DNA of 64,000 nt from Desulfurococcaceae archaeon (GCA_020832925.1 JAJHRF010000004.1:1-64000); one strand, 5' to 3'. Counted from the first letter of the stretch, positions 9,246-18,838 are shown. Translations and numbers: made by a program. Notes: generated by a model from the sequence alone, not told the origin.

Positions 9246-9294
9246 GTAACTTAAGTAACTTAAAAACTGTATTACAGTATAATATATAGAGGTG
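9246..9294 (+). promoter_or_regulatory. Promoter of the Hsp20 gene with a tandem 9-base repeat
   Basis: Two exact head-to-tail copies of GTAACTTAA (9246-9254 and 9255-9263) run into the TATA-like CTTAAAAAC (9259-9267). A transcript starting about 25 bases later would carry the GAGGTG ribosome site at 9289-9294, eight bases before the ATG. The repeat overlaps the TATA element, so a factor bound to it could block or help TBP/TFB; this is inference. Confidence 0.5.
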
Positions 9295-9302
9295 CCCGAG
9301 CT

Positions 9303-9866
9303 ATGAGTGAACACGAGTCTGAGAAAAGAAGGAGAAGAAGATCTATATTCGATATGTTCGATGAACTCTTTAGAGAACTTAACGAAGAGCTAGAGGAGTT
9401 CATGGATGAGATTTGGAGATATAGACCTATGATAAAACCGGAAGAGTCTCTTGAGATATATAGAAAGCCTATTGTCTATGGTTTTAGGATTGAGATAGGT
9501 CCTGACGGAGTTCCGAGGATCTACGAATTCGGCAACGTTAAGAGAACCCCTAGGGGTAGGGTAGCGGTTGTTGAAGAAAGAGAACCTCTGGTAGATATCT
9601 ATGAAGAAGATGATAAGATAAGAATTGTTGCAGAGCTTCCCGGTGTTGATGAGAATAAGATTAATGTTAGAGCTATAGATGATAAGCATATAGTTATCGA
9701 GGCTTCTAACCACGATAGGAAGTATAGGAAAGAGTTAGAGCTTCCTGTTGAAGTAGATGTGGATAGTGCTGATGCTGTTTATAAGAACGGTGTTCTAGAG
9801 ATAAAGTTTAAGAAGAAGAAGGTAGAGGAGAAGAAGGGGAAGGAGATAAAGATTAGAAAAGAGTAG
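9303..9866 (+). CDS. Small heat-shock protein, Hsp20/alpha-crystallin family
   Basis: 187 residues. An N-terminal region rich in Arg and Glu is followed by the alpha-crystallin domain (about 95-180): VDIYEEDDKIRIVAELPGVD, then KHIVIEASNHDRKYRKELEL and the A-x-x-x-N-G-V-L motif AVYKNGVLEIKF. The C terminus is lysine-rich and ends EIKIRKE, giving an I-x-I anchor. Such proteins form ATP-independent oligomeric holdases in the cytoplasm. It stands alone with its own promoter. Confidence 0.93.
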   Translation: MSEHESEKRRRRRSIFDMFDELFRELNEELEEFMDEIWRYRPMIKPEESLEIYRKPIVYGFRIEIGPDGVPRIYEFGNVKRTPRGRVAVVEEREPLVDIYEEDDKIRIVAELPGVDENKINVRAIDDKHIVIEASNHDRKYRKELELPVEVDVDSADAVYKNGVLEIKFKKKKVEEKKGKEIKIRKE

Positions 9867-9884
9867 AACAGATCAGACCAAAGT

Positions 9885-10457
9885 TCAGCATTTTTTAAAG
9901 TTGTTACGGTAGCTTCTTACAATCCTTATATTGCCGACGCTACTGATAACTCTTACAGTTATAGGTGTTGAAGGGTTCTCAGCTGATCGCCTAAGAGTAT
10001 TCACGATGTTTACACATTTCTCTATATCTAAACCTTGCTCAGCTTCTATACATACTTTCTCTAGGTTATCAGCTATATCGAGGAGTATACCATCTACAGT
10101 AACGTAGTTACCCATAACGATATCTGATAGCTCTGCAAGTTCTAGCTTAACCTCGAACTCCGGTATCTCTATAGATGATCCTGGGGGTATGAATAACAAT
10201 GTTTTGAGATCCTCTACATTCTCAACCTTTACCTCTGTACACTTATACTCGTCTTCCTCTATAATCGGTATAACCTCTGCTTTCTTATACTCACAGTTAC
10301 TACATCTCAACGTAATTATTATAAGAGTTTCATAGAGTGATCTGTACTCCGAAATAATTAACGAAGCTTCGTTACCGCATACAGGGCACCCAATCTTCTG
10401 TGTTGATAGTATATATACTCTCTCCCCGATATCGATTCTATCACTTGACGACACCAT
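9885..10457 (-). CDS. ZPR1 zinc-finger domain protein
   Basis: 190 residues. The N-terminal third has CPVCGNEASLIISE then LRCSNCEYKKAEV, the C4 finger and following strands of the ZPR1 family, followed by the ZPR1 beta-sandwich region with SSIEIPEFEVKLELAELS. The archaeal proteins carry one ZPR1 unit where eukaryotic ZPR1 has two. In eukaryotes ZPR1 acts with elongation factor eEF1A; a link to aEF1A here is inference. Convergent with Hsp20. Confidence 0.8.
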   Translation of the reverse strand: MVSSSDRIDIGERVYILSTQKIGCPVCGNEASLIISEYRSLYETLIIITLRCSNCEYKKAEVIPIIEEDEYKCTEVKVENVEDLKTLLFIPPGSSIEIPEFEVKLELAELSDIVMGNYVTVDGILLDIADNLEKVCIEAEQGLDIEKCVNIVNTLRRSAENPSTPITVRVISSVGNIRIVRSYRNNFKKC

Positions 10458-10509
10458 ATCTGCATATCCTCAAGTATACCTATTCTAGAAGCATATTTTG
10501 TGAATAAAA

Positions 10510-10519
10510 TTTAAAAATA
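10510..10519 (+). promoter_or_regulatory. TATA-like element upstream of aglB
   Basis: TTTAAAAATA is the best TATA match in the spacer between ZPR1 and aglB and would place a transcript start about 15-20 bases before the TTG start codon. It is preceded by an A-rich stretch but no clear BRE. Confidence 0.4.
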
Positions 10520-10558
10520 CCTCTGAATAGATATGATGTTCAGCGTAGGTGTACTACA

Positions 10559-12967
10559 TTGAGCTTATCAAGAATATACGTCGGTATATATAGGTTCTGG
10601 TCTAAGTACTCTACAATAATCACAGCTATAATCGTGTTCATAGCTGCTGTAACAGCTTTCTGGTTAAGATTTCAGCAATACCTAGGTGTTCTAAACGGTG
10701 TTGGAGCTGTATATCCAGAAGCTAGACTTGATGAACTAGATACTTTCGTGAATTTCTGGATTGTTAACTACATGGATAAGAATGGCCCTCTCTCTTTCTA
10801 TTCGCTAACAAGAAATAATCCAGCTACATGCCTATTCTGGTACCCTGAGTGTAGAGATATAGCGCATTCAGAACTTCCAGGACATATATACACGATATAC
10901 TTGCTGTACCAGCTATTTAAACCTCTCAACATCTCTCTATACGACTTAATAGCTTTACTACCCCCTATCCTCGGAGCACTAGGCGCTATATTCACAGCGC
11001 TAGCTGTTAAAGAAGTTTCGAAAAGCAATCTAGCCGCAGCCATGTCATCCCTTATGTACGCCTTCATATTCTTGAGTAGAGAGATAGCGGGTTTCACAGT
11101 TAAATATAGCTTTGGTTTATTTACAGCACCTCTATCGATATGGCTACACATAAGGTTTGTCAAGAATCCTACAATAGCTAACGCTATTATAGCTGGGCTT
11201 AGCCTTGCTTATGCAGCTAGTGTTTGGACTGGAGCAGGTTTAACCTTCATACCTGTATACGTATTCCTAGCGTTAGCACCTCTACTACTCGATCTATCTA
11301 ACCTTAAGAACTTCACGAAGTACTCGATACTATTCGGTATAGAGATTGTTATACCTATTCTAGCTATGTTAGTGATACCTCCTTACAGAGGTGGAAGAGC
11401 TGTTATGTGGATAGCGTTTATAGTAGCGTATATACTCTATATCTCGGGAGCAGGGCTCCAGCTTTTCCTAGGTAGAAATAGGGGTTTCAAGATATATTTA
11501 GCGATGTTGATAGTTTTAACGATTTGCGGAGGCTCTTTAATATGGCTTATAGCTACTAACAGAGCTTTCTTCGAAGCATTCACAAAAGTTATCCCTATAG
11601 CTGGTAAGATACTACTAGGACTCGGTATAAATCCTGGTGGTGTTGCAGAAACAGTAGCTGAGTACCAAGCTGGGCATCCTCTTGCTGGAGAACCTTATAT
11701 GGTGATGCTTCTGCTAACCACAGTCTTCTTACTCATACCTATAGCTATAGTCGATGCTGTTAAGAAGAGAGATGTGGTATTCCTAACGTTAGCTGTATGG
11801 GCTTTCCTATCCTGGTATGCTACATACAATACATCTTACTTCAGCGACTACACTAAGATAACTTCTGTAGCTATCGTTGGTATAGCTGTTGGTAGAATAC
11901 TTGTATTCTCTACACCAGTCATAAGGAGTATAGGTAGATATGCCAAGGTTAGCTTAAGCTTCGAGAAAATACTAGGTATACTTCTAGCAATAGCTGTAGC
12001 TATACCTTCTATCTACGCATCCTACGACATGTCCAAGCTATACAATGCTCAAGCACTTGTAGGGACAATGTTAGCTAGAGCAGAAGGATTCTATATGCAA
12101 ACCGATGTATGGTTGAAAGCTCTTGAATATTTACGTAGAAACACCACATCTAACTCCCTCGTTGTTAGCTGGTGGGACTACGGTTACTGGTTATCAGTTA
12201 TAGGGAATAGATCAACAGTAGCTGATGGAGCAACTATAAGCGGTGCGAAGATACAGAGATTAGCACAGTACTTCGTAGAGAACTACAACGAATCCTACAA
12301 AATACTTAAAGAGTTCGGCGCATGTAGAAAAGATGCTGTCTACATAGTTATCTTCAGTCCTGTCGATGTATACGCTTCTACAGATACCCAAACACTGTAC
12401 ATAGCCTTCCCTGTTTACCCGATGAGCTTCGGCGATATACCTAAGTTTATAAGCGCCATAGTTTACCTAGGAACAGGTAGATGGGCTAATCAAGATCTCC
12501 GATATACTACTAGGAAATACAACTACGATTTATACACCAACGAATGGATAATACAGGCATCAACCTATATACAATATGGACAAACAGGTGGGCAGGTGGT
12601 GAGCTTCATATCGCTGAACTTAAACTCGTCAAGAGTGTTATACTCAACTCTTCCGAGGTTGTTTATGTGGGCTGTATCCCAGAAATTAAGAGAGCTGTAC
12701 CCAGGTTTTGAACAGGAGATTGTACCAGCATTAATAGGTTCTGAAGGTGTAACTACTGTGTTATACATATCGCAAATAACTAAAGAGGTTATAACGTTTG
12801 ACTACGTCTTAGACCCGAAAAAGTTAGAACAGGATATATATGAAGTAGCTTTCGTATCAGTATCGCAACCATACATAATACATGCACAAGATATAACTGT
12901 CTACAAATACGTGTTCGTAGCTATTCTGAAACTGAGAGAAGATGTTTTAAAGAATCTCTGCACCTAG
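10559..12967 (+). CDS. aglB: Oligosaccharyltransferase AglB (STT3 family)
   Basis: 802 residues. An N-terminal hydrophobic segment is followed by an external loop with EARLDELDTF, the acidic pair that binds the divalent metal, and about a dozen further membrane spans to residue 490. The catalytic WWDYG motif lies at about 538-542 in SWWDYGYWLSVIGNRSTVADGAT, and a soluble C-terminal domain follows. AglB moves a lipid-linked oligosaccharide onto Asn in N-x-S/T sites outside the cell membrane. The start is TTG. Its end overlaps the convergent 111-residue gene by four bases. Confidence 0.93.
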   Translation: MSLSRIYVGIYRFWSKYSTIITAIIVFIAAVTAFWLRFQQYLGVLNGVGAVYPEARLDELDTFVNFWIVNYMDKNGPLSFYSLTRNNPATCLFWYPECRDIAHSELPGHIYTIYLLYQLFKPLNISLYDLIALLPPILGALGAIFTALAVKEVSKSNLAAAMSSLMYAFIFLSREIAGFTVKYSFGLFTAPLSIWLHIRFVKNPTIANAIIAGLSLAYAASVWTGAGLTFIPVYVFLALAPLLLDLSNLKNFTKYSILFGIEIVIPILAMLVIPPYRGGRAVMWIAFIVAYILYISGAGLQLFLGRNRGFKIYLAMLIVLTICGGSLIWLIATNRAFFEAFTKVIPIAGKILLGLGINPGGVAETVAEYQAGHPLAGEPYMVMLLLTTVFLLIPIAIVDAVKKRDVVFLTLAVWAFLSWYATYNTSYFSDYTKITSVAIVGIAVGRILVFSTPVIRSIGRYAKVSLSFEKILGILLAIAVAIPSIYASYDMSKLYNAQALVGTMLARAEGFYMQTDVWLKALEYLRRNTTSNSLVVSWWDYGYWLSVIGNRSTVADGATISGAKIQRLAQYFVENYNESYKILKEFGACRKDAVYIVIFSPVDVYASTDTQTLYIAFPVYPMSFGDIPKFISAIVYLGTGRWANQDLRYTTRKYNYDLYTNEWIIQASTYIQYGQTGGQVVSFISLNLNSSRVLYSTLPRLFMWAVSQKLRELYPGFEQEIVPALIGSEGVTTVLYISQITKEVITFDYVLDPKKLEQDIYEVAFVSVSQPYIIHAQDITVYKYVFVAILKLREDVLKNLCT

Positions 12968-13299
12968 TTCTCTCCAGACTCCTCTTCCTCCGTAATACCC
13001 TCTTCCTCTTCAGCCTCCTCCTCTTCGCCGACTTCGTAAAGCCTAAACTCTCCCGACCTAGCATGAACCTTCATATGGAAAAACATATCATCTGCATTGA
13101 AGAATAGAAGAGCATTAGGAGCTACAACCCCTGGGGTTGGATCGCTATAACTTGGGCATAGCTTAGATACATCTACACATATAGGACATACTATAAGACC
13201 TGTCGTAATATCTACACAACTCTCTATCTCTATACCTTCACCCATCTTAAATTTCCTCCTAATCCACTTAGGCTCCCAACCAATAGCCAAACAAACCAC
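12964..13299 (-). CDS. Small hypothetical protein with CxxC and acidic tail
   Basis: 111 residues, not recognised. A CPIC pair plus two more cysteines (CVDITTG, KLCPS) and histidines (FFHMKVH) could bind a metal. The C-terminal 20 residues are nearly all glutamate, like the tail of the Elf1-like protein at 8730. Soluble and probably cytoplasmic. Convergent with aglB. Confidence 0.6.
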   Translation of the reverse strand: MVCLAIGWEPKWIRRKFKMGEGIEIESCVDITTGLIVCPICVDVSKLCPSYSDPTPGVVAPNALLFFNADDMFFHMKVHARSGEFRLYEVGEEEEAEEEEGITEEEESGEN

Positions 13300-13424
13300 C
13301 TTACTAAAGTACTTCTCTCCCGAAGTATTTATCTTATAAACTCAGCTTCGTATTCATTGACATACGTTACAGAGGTACACTACTTAAACAGTACTACACC
13401 TAGGAAAAAATCTCGGTGAAATGA

Positions 13425-13538
13425 TTGGAAGAGATATTGACAACACTGTTGATATACATATCGTTCGTAATGGCTATGATCTTGAGCCTAACTGCCATAG
13501 CTCTTATAGAGGGTAAAATTACGAAAATCAAGCATTAA
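13425..13538 (+). CDS. Small membrane peptide (37 aa)
   Basis: A short frame with TTG start, 37 codons and stop TAA at 13536-13538. The ribosome site GGTGA sits five bases before the TTG. The product has an acidic start (MEEIL), one hydrophobic span (about residues 6-27) and a basic tail ending KITKIKH, the layout of a single-pass membrane peptide. CTTAAAC at 13383 may be its promoter. It lies between an unknown gene and the divergent membrane-anchored HTH regulator. Similarity unknown. Confidence 0.45.
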   Translation: MEEILTTLLIYISFVMAMILSLTAIALIEGKITKIKH

Positions 13539-13582
13539 ACAAAACTATAGAGTTCCTACGTCCCGAACTACAATATTTTAAG

Positions 13583-13993
13583 CTATGTATATTGCTTAAC
13601 TTGTTTCAAACCTTCAAGAAACAGTATAGTGAATGCTATTAATGATGATACTGTTGCTAGAACTCTATCAATATTTGCTCCATGCAGTATCGATATAACT
13701 ATGAATCCTAAAGCTGTACCGAGGAAAAAGAAGGAGTACATAGTTAATCTATGAATAAATATACCTTTGATAATAATAATTTTATCGGGTTTCAAAAGCT
13801 TTTTCACAGAATACCCATCACCATCTCTTTGAACAAGCCCTAGCTCTTCTAACTTCTTTAAATTATAGTAGACTGTACTTGGAGGAAGCTTTAGTTCTCT
13901 AGCGATATCTCTAACACCTACGGATCCTCTCCTCTTAACTAAGTAGAGATATATCTTAGCCGCTGTTCGATTAAGCCTAATTTCATTACTCAA
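13583..13993 (-). CDS. Membrane-anchored winged-helix transcription regulator
   Basis: 136 residues. Residues 8-70 form a winged helix-turn-helix of the MarR/ArsR-like kind (RDIARELKLPPSTVYYNLKK, then LEELGLVQRDGDGY). Two hydrophobic spans follow (about 83-103 and 110-126) with a short basic end. The layout fits a one-component regulator held at the membrane, sensing through its spans or a partner. It is divergent from the secreted beta-propeller gene at 14134, its probable target. Confidence 0.75.
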   Translation of the reverse strand: MSNEIRLNRTAAKIYLYLVKRRGSVGVRDIARELKLPPSTVYYNLKKLEELGLVQRDGDGYSVKKLLKPDKIIIIKGIFIHRLTMYSFFFLGTALGFIVISILHGANIDRVLATVSSLIAFTILFLEGLKQVKQYT

Positions 13994-14133
13994 ATCTTTG
14001 AACCTCTCTGTATATCTATAGAGTATCTATAAATATCTATTTGTAGAACAGAATTGTTCAAGTATTTGGATAGCTATTGTCTAAGGTCTAAATTAAAAGG
14101 ATTTCTAAAACATAGTGTATAGTGGGTGAAGTC

Positions 14134-16344
14134 ATGAATTCCATAGGTAAACAACTTATGTTAATAGTTTTAGCGTTAACGCTAGGTTTAGTACTTGTAT
14201 TAACACCATATCTACTTATATCTAGACCTATATCAACAACTATACCTAGCCCGATGGTAACACCGACTATAACAACTCAACCAATAACACAGGGGGTTGT
14301 TACTGTTTCAACTTCTACTGTACCAACAATTAGAATAGAAACTCAAAATATATTTAGGGCAAACTATACAACAACCAAAGATTTTAAAACACTGTTAAAC
14401 TTCTTACTAAATGCGAAAACTATTAACAATGTTATCCAGCCATACTATAGAGCACTCGGAGCGATACCGCTACCTGTTATGATGGTAACACCGACAACGC
14501 TTTTAGCTGAGTATACAGCTCTTAAGGTTTCAACTTCACCTGTATATCAAAGAGTTTCAGAAACTAATGTACAGGTTGTTGGTGTTGATGAACCTGATAT
14601 TGTGAAAACCAACGGTAGGATTATAGTTTTTGCCTCTGGTTCAAAGATCTATGTAGTAGATGCTAAAGGTAGAGAAGTGCTAAGCGTTCTTGATTTTAGC
14701 GGAGAAGTTAGAGGGGTTATTCTTAGAAATAATACTTTAATCGCTCTTATCTGTAGCTATGTAGTTAGACCAATAATTATCGATATAGCTACAAGTTTTA
14801 AAACTGTTATAGCTCCAGGTACAGCGAATACTAGTATTATTGTTGTAGACCTAGCTAACGGTAGAAATCCGAAAGTTTTACTAAACGTTGTATTAACAGG
14901 AGATCTTGTTGATGCTAGGAGAGTTGATAATAGGGTCTATGTTGTTGTTAACCAAGGTATAGACTTCAACATTATTGGTAATAATACTCTACCTCTACCT
15001 ATAGTGAACGGAGAACCTCTAAATCCTGAAAAAATACATATAGTAGATAAAACAGCTTCGAACTACATCAATATAGCGATAATCGATATAGATAACCTTA
15101 AGTTTAACGTTGAGTCTTTCGTGATGAGTGGTAGTAGTAGGATATATATGACTCCATCAAAGCTTTACATAATTTCAAACGAGATACCTTACAACGAAAT
15201 TCTAAAGAGAATAGTTGAAAAAGCTCTTCAAATACTTCCAACTAATATCTCCAACAATATATACAAGATCTACACAGCTGGTAATGTTGCTGAAGCATAT
15301 AGGGTTTTAATCGATACTCTATCTAAACTAGATAGTAGCTATGTTAAAGATGTTGTTAACGATATTAATAAAGATCTTTCATATCTTAGCGTAGAGATAG
15401 TTAAAGTATATGTATTTGATATAGAGAAGCTAAGCATATCTCTTAGAGGTTCTATTGAAGCACCTGGAAAACTACTTGATCAATTCGCTATAGAGGAGAT
15501 AAACAACGTAATAGTATTAGCAACAACTTACTCAAAATCAATACCAAAACTATTTATAGAAACTATAGAAGCTATACCTAGAATTCTAGATATATCAGAA
15601 GTAGAGATCAAGATATGTAATACAACTGGATGCTATATAAAAACCTTGAAGATTCCTAAGGAGACAAAAGAAACTCAAAACATTACGTATATAGCTCTAC
15701 AGATTACCTCTAGCGACGATACCCAGAACAATGTATATCTATTCAATGCATCTACACTACAGCTTCTAGGTAAATTAGAAGGTCTTGCTAAAGGTGAACG
15801 TATCTACGCAGCAAGAGTTGTTAAAAACATTCTATTCCTAGTAACATTCAGACAAGTAGACCCATTATTCGCTATAGATATGAGCAACCCAAGTAACCCT
15901 AGAGTATTGGGATTCCTGAAAATACCAGGTTTTAGTGAATACCTACACCCACTACCAAACGATAAACTACTAGGTATAGGTCTAGAAAATTCTGATCTAA
16001 AAATATCTCTATTCGATGTATCAAACCCAATAGATATGAAGGAATTATCGAAGATATATATAAAGAATAGCAATAGCGAAGTACTTCAAAATCACAGAGC
16101 TATAACAATAGATATAGAGTTTAAAAGAGTTTTTATACCGCTAACAATTGCATGGAGTAGGAACAGTATCGCTATTATAGAGATAAAGAACAACACCCTT
16201 GCATTAAATAATGTAGTATTTCATGAAGGGGCGAGAAGAGCTATATACATAGACCAAGAGCTTTTCATAGTATCGCCAAAAAGTATCAAAGTGTACAACT
16301 ATTGGACACTTGAAGAACTATACGAAATACCATTACCACAGTAA
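14134..16344 (+). CDS. Secreted or membrane-anchored beta-propeller domain protein
   Basis: About 736 residues. An N-terminal hydrophobic span (LMLIVLALTLGLVLVLTPYL) is a signal anchor, followed by a Thr/Pro/Ser-rich linker and a large domain with repeated strand patterns such as VDEPDIVKTNGRIIVFASGS, typical of the archaeal/bacterial C-terminal beta-propeller family (COG4880). Many N-x-S/T sites suit N-glycosylation by AglB. The likely start is ATG at 14134 with GGTGA before it; a GTG at 14122 in frame overlaps that ribosome site. Divergent from the membrane HTH regulator. Function outside the cell unknown. Confidence 0.75.
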   Translation: MNSIGKQLMLIVLALTLGLVLVLTPYLLISRPISTTIPSPMVTPTITTQPITQGVVTVSTSTVPTIRIETQNIFRANYTTTKDFKTLLNFLLNAKTINNVIQPYYRALGAIPLPVMMVTPTTLLAEYTALKVSTSPVYQRVSETNVQVVGVDEPDIVKTNGRIIVFASGSKIYVVDAKGREVLSVLDFSGEVRGVILRNNTLIALICSYVVRPIIIDIATSFKTVIAPGTANTSIIVVDLANGRNPKVLLNVVLTGDLVDARRVDNRVYVVVNQGIDFNIIGNNTLPLPIVNGEPLNPEKIHIVDKTASNYINIAIIDIDNLKFNVESFVMSGSSRIYMTPSKLYIISNEIPYNEILKRIVEKALQILPTNISNNIYKIYTAGNVAEAYRVLIDTLSKLDSSYVKDVVNDINKDLSYLSVEIVKVYVFDIEKLSISLRGSIEAPGKLLDQFAIEEINNVIVLATTYSKSIPKLFIETIEAIPRILDISEVEIKICNTTGCYIKTLKIPKETKETQNITYIALQITSSDDTQNNVYLFNASTLQLLGKLEGLAKGERIYAARVVKNILFLVTFRQVDPLFAIDMSNPSNPRVLGFLKIPGFSEYLHPLPNDKLLGIGLENSDLKISLFDVSNPIDMKELSKIYIKNSNSEVLQNHRAITIDIEFKRVFIPLTIAWSRNSIAIIEIKNNTLALNNVVFHEGARRAIYIDQELFIVSPKSIKVYNYWTLEELYEIPLPQ

Positions 16345-16369
16345 CTCTCACAGAGTTTATTTAAAACTT

Positions 16370-16386
16370 AAGATAAAAATTATCTT
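16370..16386 (+). terminator. Hairpin with T tract after the beta-propeller gene
   Basis: AAGATAA and TTATCTT pair over a three-base loop, directly followed by TTTTA, 25 bases after the stop codon. The T tract alone would suit archaeal termination. Confidence 0.4.
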
Positions 16387-16453
16387 TTTATAAAGTTCAA
16401 TTCATTTAATAGTTTTGAGGAATTATTCCCTCTACATTTACGGATTGAGAATA

Positions 16454-16479
16454 ATGGTATTATCTGTAAATAATACCAT
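16454..16479. repeat. Perfect 10-bp inverted repeat upstream of the MFS gene
   Basis: ATGGTATTAT (16454-16463) and ATAATACCAT (16470-16479) are exact inverse copies around CTGTAA. It lies 93 bases before the MFS start codon and could be an operator or an RNA hairpin. Confidence 0.5.
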
Positions 16480-16571
16480 ACAAACATTACCTAGATTTCA
16501 TTTAAAACATAAAATTTAAAATTCAATACATCCTTACCTAATATAATAATATAATAATGCTGGCGAAATAG

Positions 16572-17798
16572 ATGAATACATTATTATTAACATGTTTAGG
16601 ATTTACAACAATATCATTTATACAATTTAGTTTATTTGGAACAGCTTTACCTATTATAGTTTTAGATCTTGGTATAGGCTATGACCTAGTAGGTATTTTA
16701 ATGGCTTTGTGGACTTTAATTTCTGTTGTAGTAGCTTTAATTTTCGCTAAATATCTCGATTCCATAAATATTTTTTGGTTGGCCATACTTGAGCTAGCTA
16801 TTCTATCTATATCATCTTTATTAACAGCTTTTTCCTACGATTTAGCTATGCTGAACTTAGCTAGGATATTGCTAAGTTTTTCAATGCCATTTATATGGCC
16901 TATTTGTGCAAAAATTGTTTCAATGTATGTTACTAGTAGAAGGTATGGATATTCAACAGCTATCTACAATATTGGTTCGGTCATCGGTTTGGCATTGACT
17001 TACATTATCATAGCTTTAGTAGATAACAATTGGAGGACTTCTATGATTATCTCAGGTGTAATCGGTTTAACTTATATACCTATAATGTTCTCAATGTGGA
17101 GGTTTATTACTAAGGGTATGAAGACTTATGTTATTTTGAAAGATGAGAATCGCTATCGATTCAATAATTTATTTGAGCTGAATAAGAATTTCACTTTATT
17201 AGGTATACTGCTGTTTTTTGCATTCTTTTTCGCATTATATACATGGGGTTTTATAGTTAATTGGCTTTCAACGTTTTTAATATATGAGTTAAAGTTTAGT
17301 TATAGATACGTAGCTCTATACATGATTCTTATAGCTATAGTAGCTAGCTTTCTAGAAATTACTGCTGGAAAATATTCTGATAGTATAGGAGGTCTAGAGG
17401 GGAAAATTAGAATTCTGTACATAGGTTTAATTCCATCTGCTATCCTACTCCTACTCTCAACGATACTCAGCGATACTCTAGCAAGAATGATTTCAATAAC
17501 GTTTTCTATAGCAATATACAGAATAGCAACACCTTCATTCTGGTCTATAGTTAACGAAGTTATACCAGTTAAATACATAGGCAAATTCAGCGCTATATAT
17601 ACACTAGCAGGTCCTTTAGCTGGTATAACATCATCTATATTGAATGGCTATATAGTTGCATTAACAAACTCAATAAAATATGGAGTAATTTTAGCATCTA
17701 CCTCAGCATTCATATCCATAATGATATATACAGTAGCTAGAAGATTCTACATAAATACAGTAATCAACTATAAATCAAAACCTGAGATATTACCATAA
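16572..17798 (+). CDS. Major facilitator superfamily transporter
   Basis: 408 residues with twelve predicted spans in two halves joined by a charged loop near residues 175-210. The loop between spans 2 and 3 (FAKYLDSI) is a weak form of the MFS motif A. The second half has KYSDSIGG at the matching place. Substrate unknown. It has its own upstream region with an inverted repeat, and no partner gene; downstream lies the decayed island. Confidence 0.75.
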   Translation: MNTLLLTCLGFTTISFIQFSLFGTALPIIVLDLGIGYDLVGILMALWTLISVVVALIFAKYLDSINIFWLAILELAILSISSLLTAFSYDLAMLNLARILLSFSMPFIWPICAKIVSMYVTSRRYGYSTAIYNIGSVIGLALTYIIIALVDNNWRTSMIISGVIGLTYIPIMFSMWRFITKGMKTYVILKDENRYRFNNLFELNKNFTLLGILLFFAFFFALYTWGFIVNWLSTFLIYELKFSYRYVALYMILIAIVASFLEITAGKYSDSIGGLEGKIRILYIGLIPSAILLLLSTILSDTLARMISITFSIAIYRIATPSFWSIVNEVIPVKYIGKFSAIYTLAGPLAGITSSILNGYIVALTNSIKYGVILASTSAFISIMIYTVARRFYINTVINYKSKPEILP

Positions 17799-18095
17799 CA
17801 CAGTACACTATAACAAATACTCAAGTAAATCATAAATATTTGATACCCTCAGTAATAAAAAGATCTTAATTCTAATTTTAAACCTCTATATATTAGTTAA
17901 ACATCGAATTAATAATTAATTTCATATTTAATTATTCCTCTTCCTCTTATTCATAACTAAAAGGATGTAAAAATAATGAATAACTCTTGAGAATTAAACC
18001 TTAATATTTAATAGTATATTCAAGCTTATTTCCTTAACATAAACTACAATTTTCCTTATTGATCTTTCATCGGTTCTATATAGGTAGATCTATCT

Positions 18096-18610
18096 TTAGA
18101 ATGAATATTCTATAGATATGTTAACTAATATATTTTGATTTGAGGAAATGAATATCATTATATATGCTATTTCTAGTATCACTAGAGATACGAAAATACC
18201 TTCAGCTATAGTACTGTTGATATCTAGTGGATACCTCAGATCATAAACTCTCTTAGTTGAATCATGGTTATGTGCATATATACTCCACCTCCTGCAAAAT
18301 TTATTATAAATAACTCTTCATTAGGTGTTGCATACGCTAGCTGTATACGATTATTTTGTTGCGTAATTACAAGTCTATACCGCTTTCCAAAATTACAGAA
18401 GATTAAAAACTTCTTATTATAGTACTTATTGTATTCTTTATCTGTTGTTGAAAAGACTTCTTCTCTTTCACTAGGGATTTATTTTGATGTTCTTCTCCAT
18501 AACAATATCGTTATGATCAATGTAAAACCAAATCAGCAATAAAGATAAACTTATAGTTAGGAATACAGCAGAAAGAGCATATCATCGTTTACAACTACTA
18601 TATGTTACAG
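18096..18610 (-). pseudogene. Remnant of a small membrane protein
   Basis: Three consecutive minus-strand frames make one protein when joined: an N-terminal span (YALSAVFLTISLSLLLIWFY), a soluble middle of about 70 residues (KKFLIFCNFGKRYRLVITQQ), and a C-terminal span (TIAEGIFVSLVILEIAYIMI) ending at 18096. The frame changes near 18480 and near 18250. The layout, two spans around an exported domain, is not one I recognise. No intact start codon is seen. Confidence 0.55.
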
Positions 18611-18689
18611 GCATATACTGTGATTTGCATATATCTCTCTTATCTTAGTTAACTATTAGAATACGAATAATTTAAACATGATATTTTAA

Positions 18690-18838
18690 GATCAGATCGA
18701 AGATGGCTTAAGGTTAGGGTCAGCAACGAACCTGCAATAAGGCTTTACATTTCCCTAGACTACAAAATATCCTCAGTGTTGAAAAGATATTACCTTGATG
18801 GAGAGGATGCATACCTCATGATCAAGGATGAGCTTTGA
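18690..18838 (+). pseudogene. Short coding remnant of unknown origin
   Basis: An open stretch on the plus strand reads RRWLKVRVSNEPAIRLYISL then a charged helix with RYYLDGEDAYLMIKDEL and a TGA stop. It has no ribosome site and no similarity I can name. It sits just before the alcohol dehydrogenase and is probably a fragment of a longer gene. The remainder of 17799-18921 shows only AT-rich DNA and the membrane remnant. Confidence 0.3.

Noticed and set aside
10520-10565. ATGATGT near CTGA before aglB
   Set aside because: The order of boxes and the distance to the next D-like site do not fit, and the stretch contains the likely TATA box.
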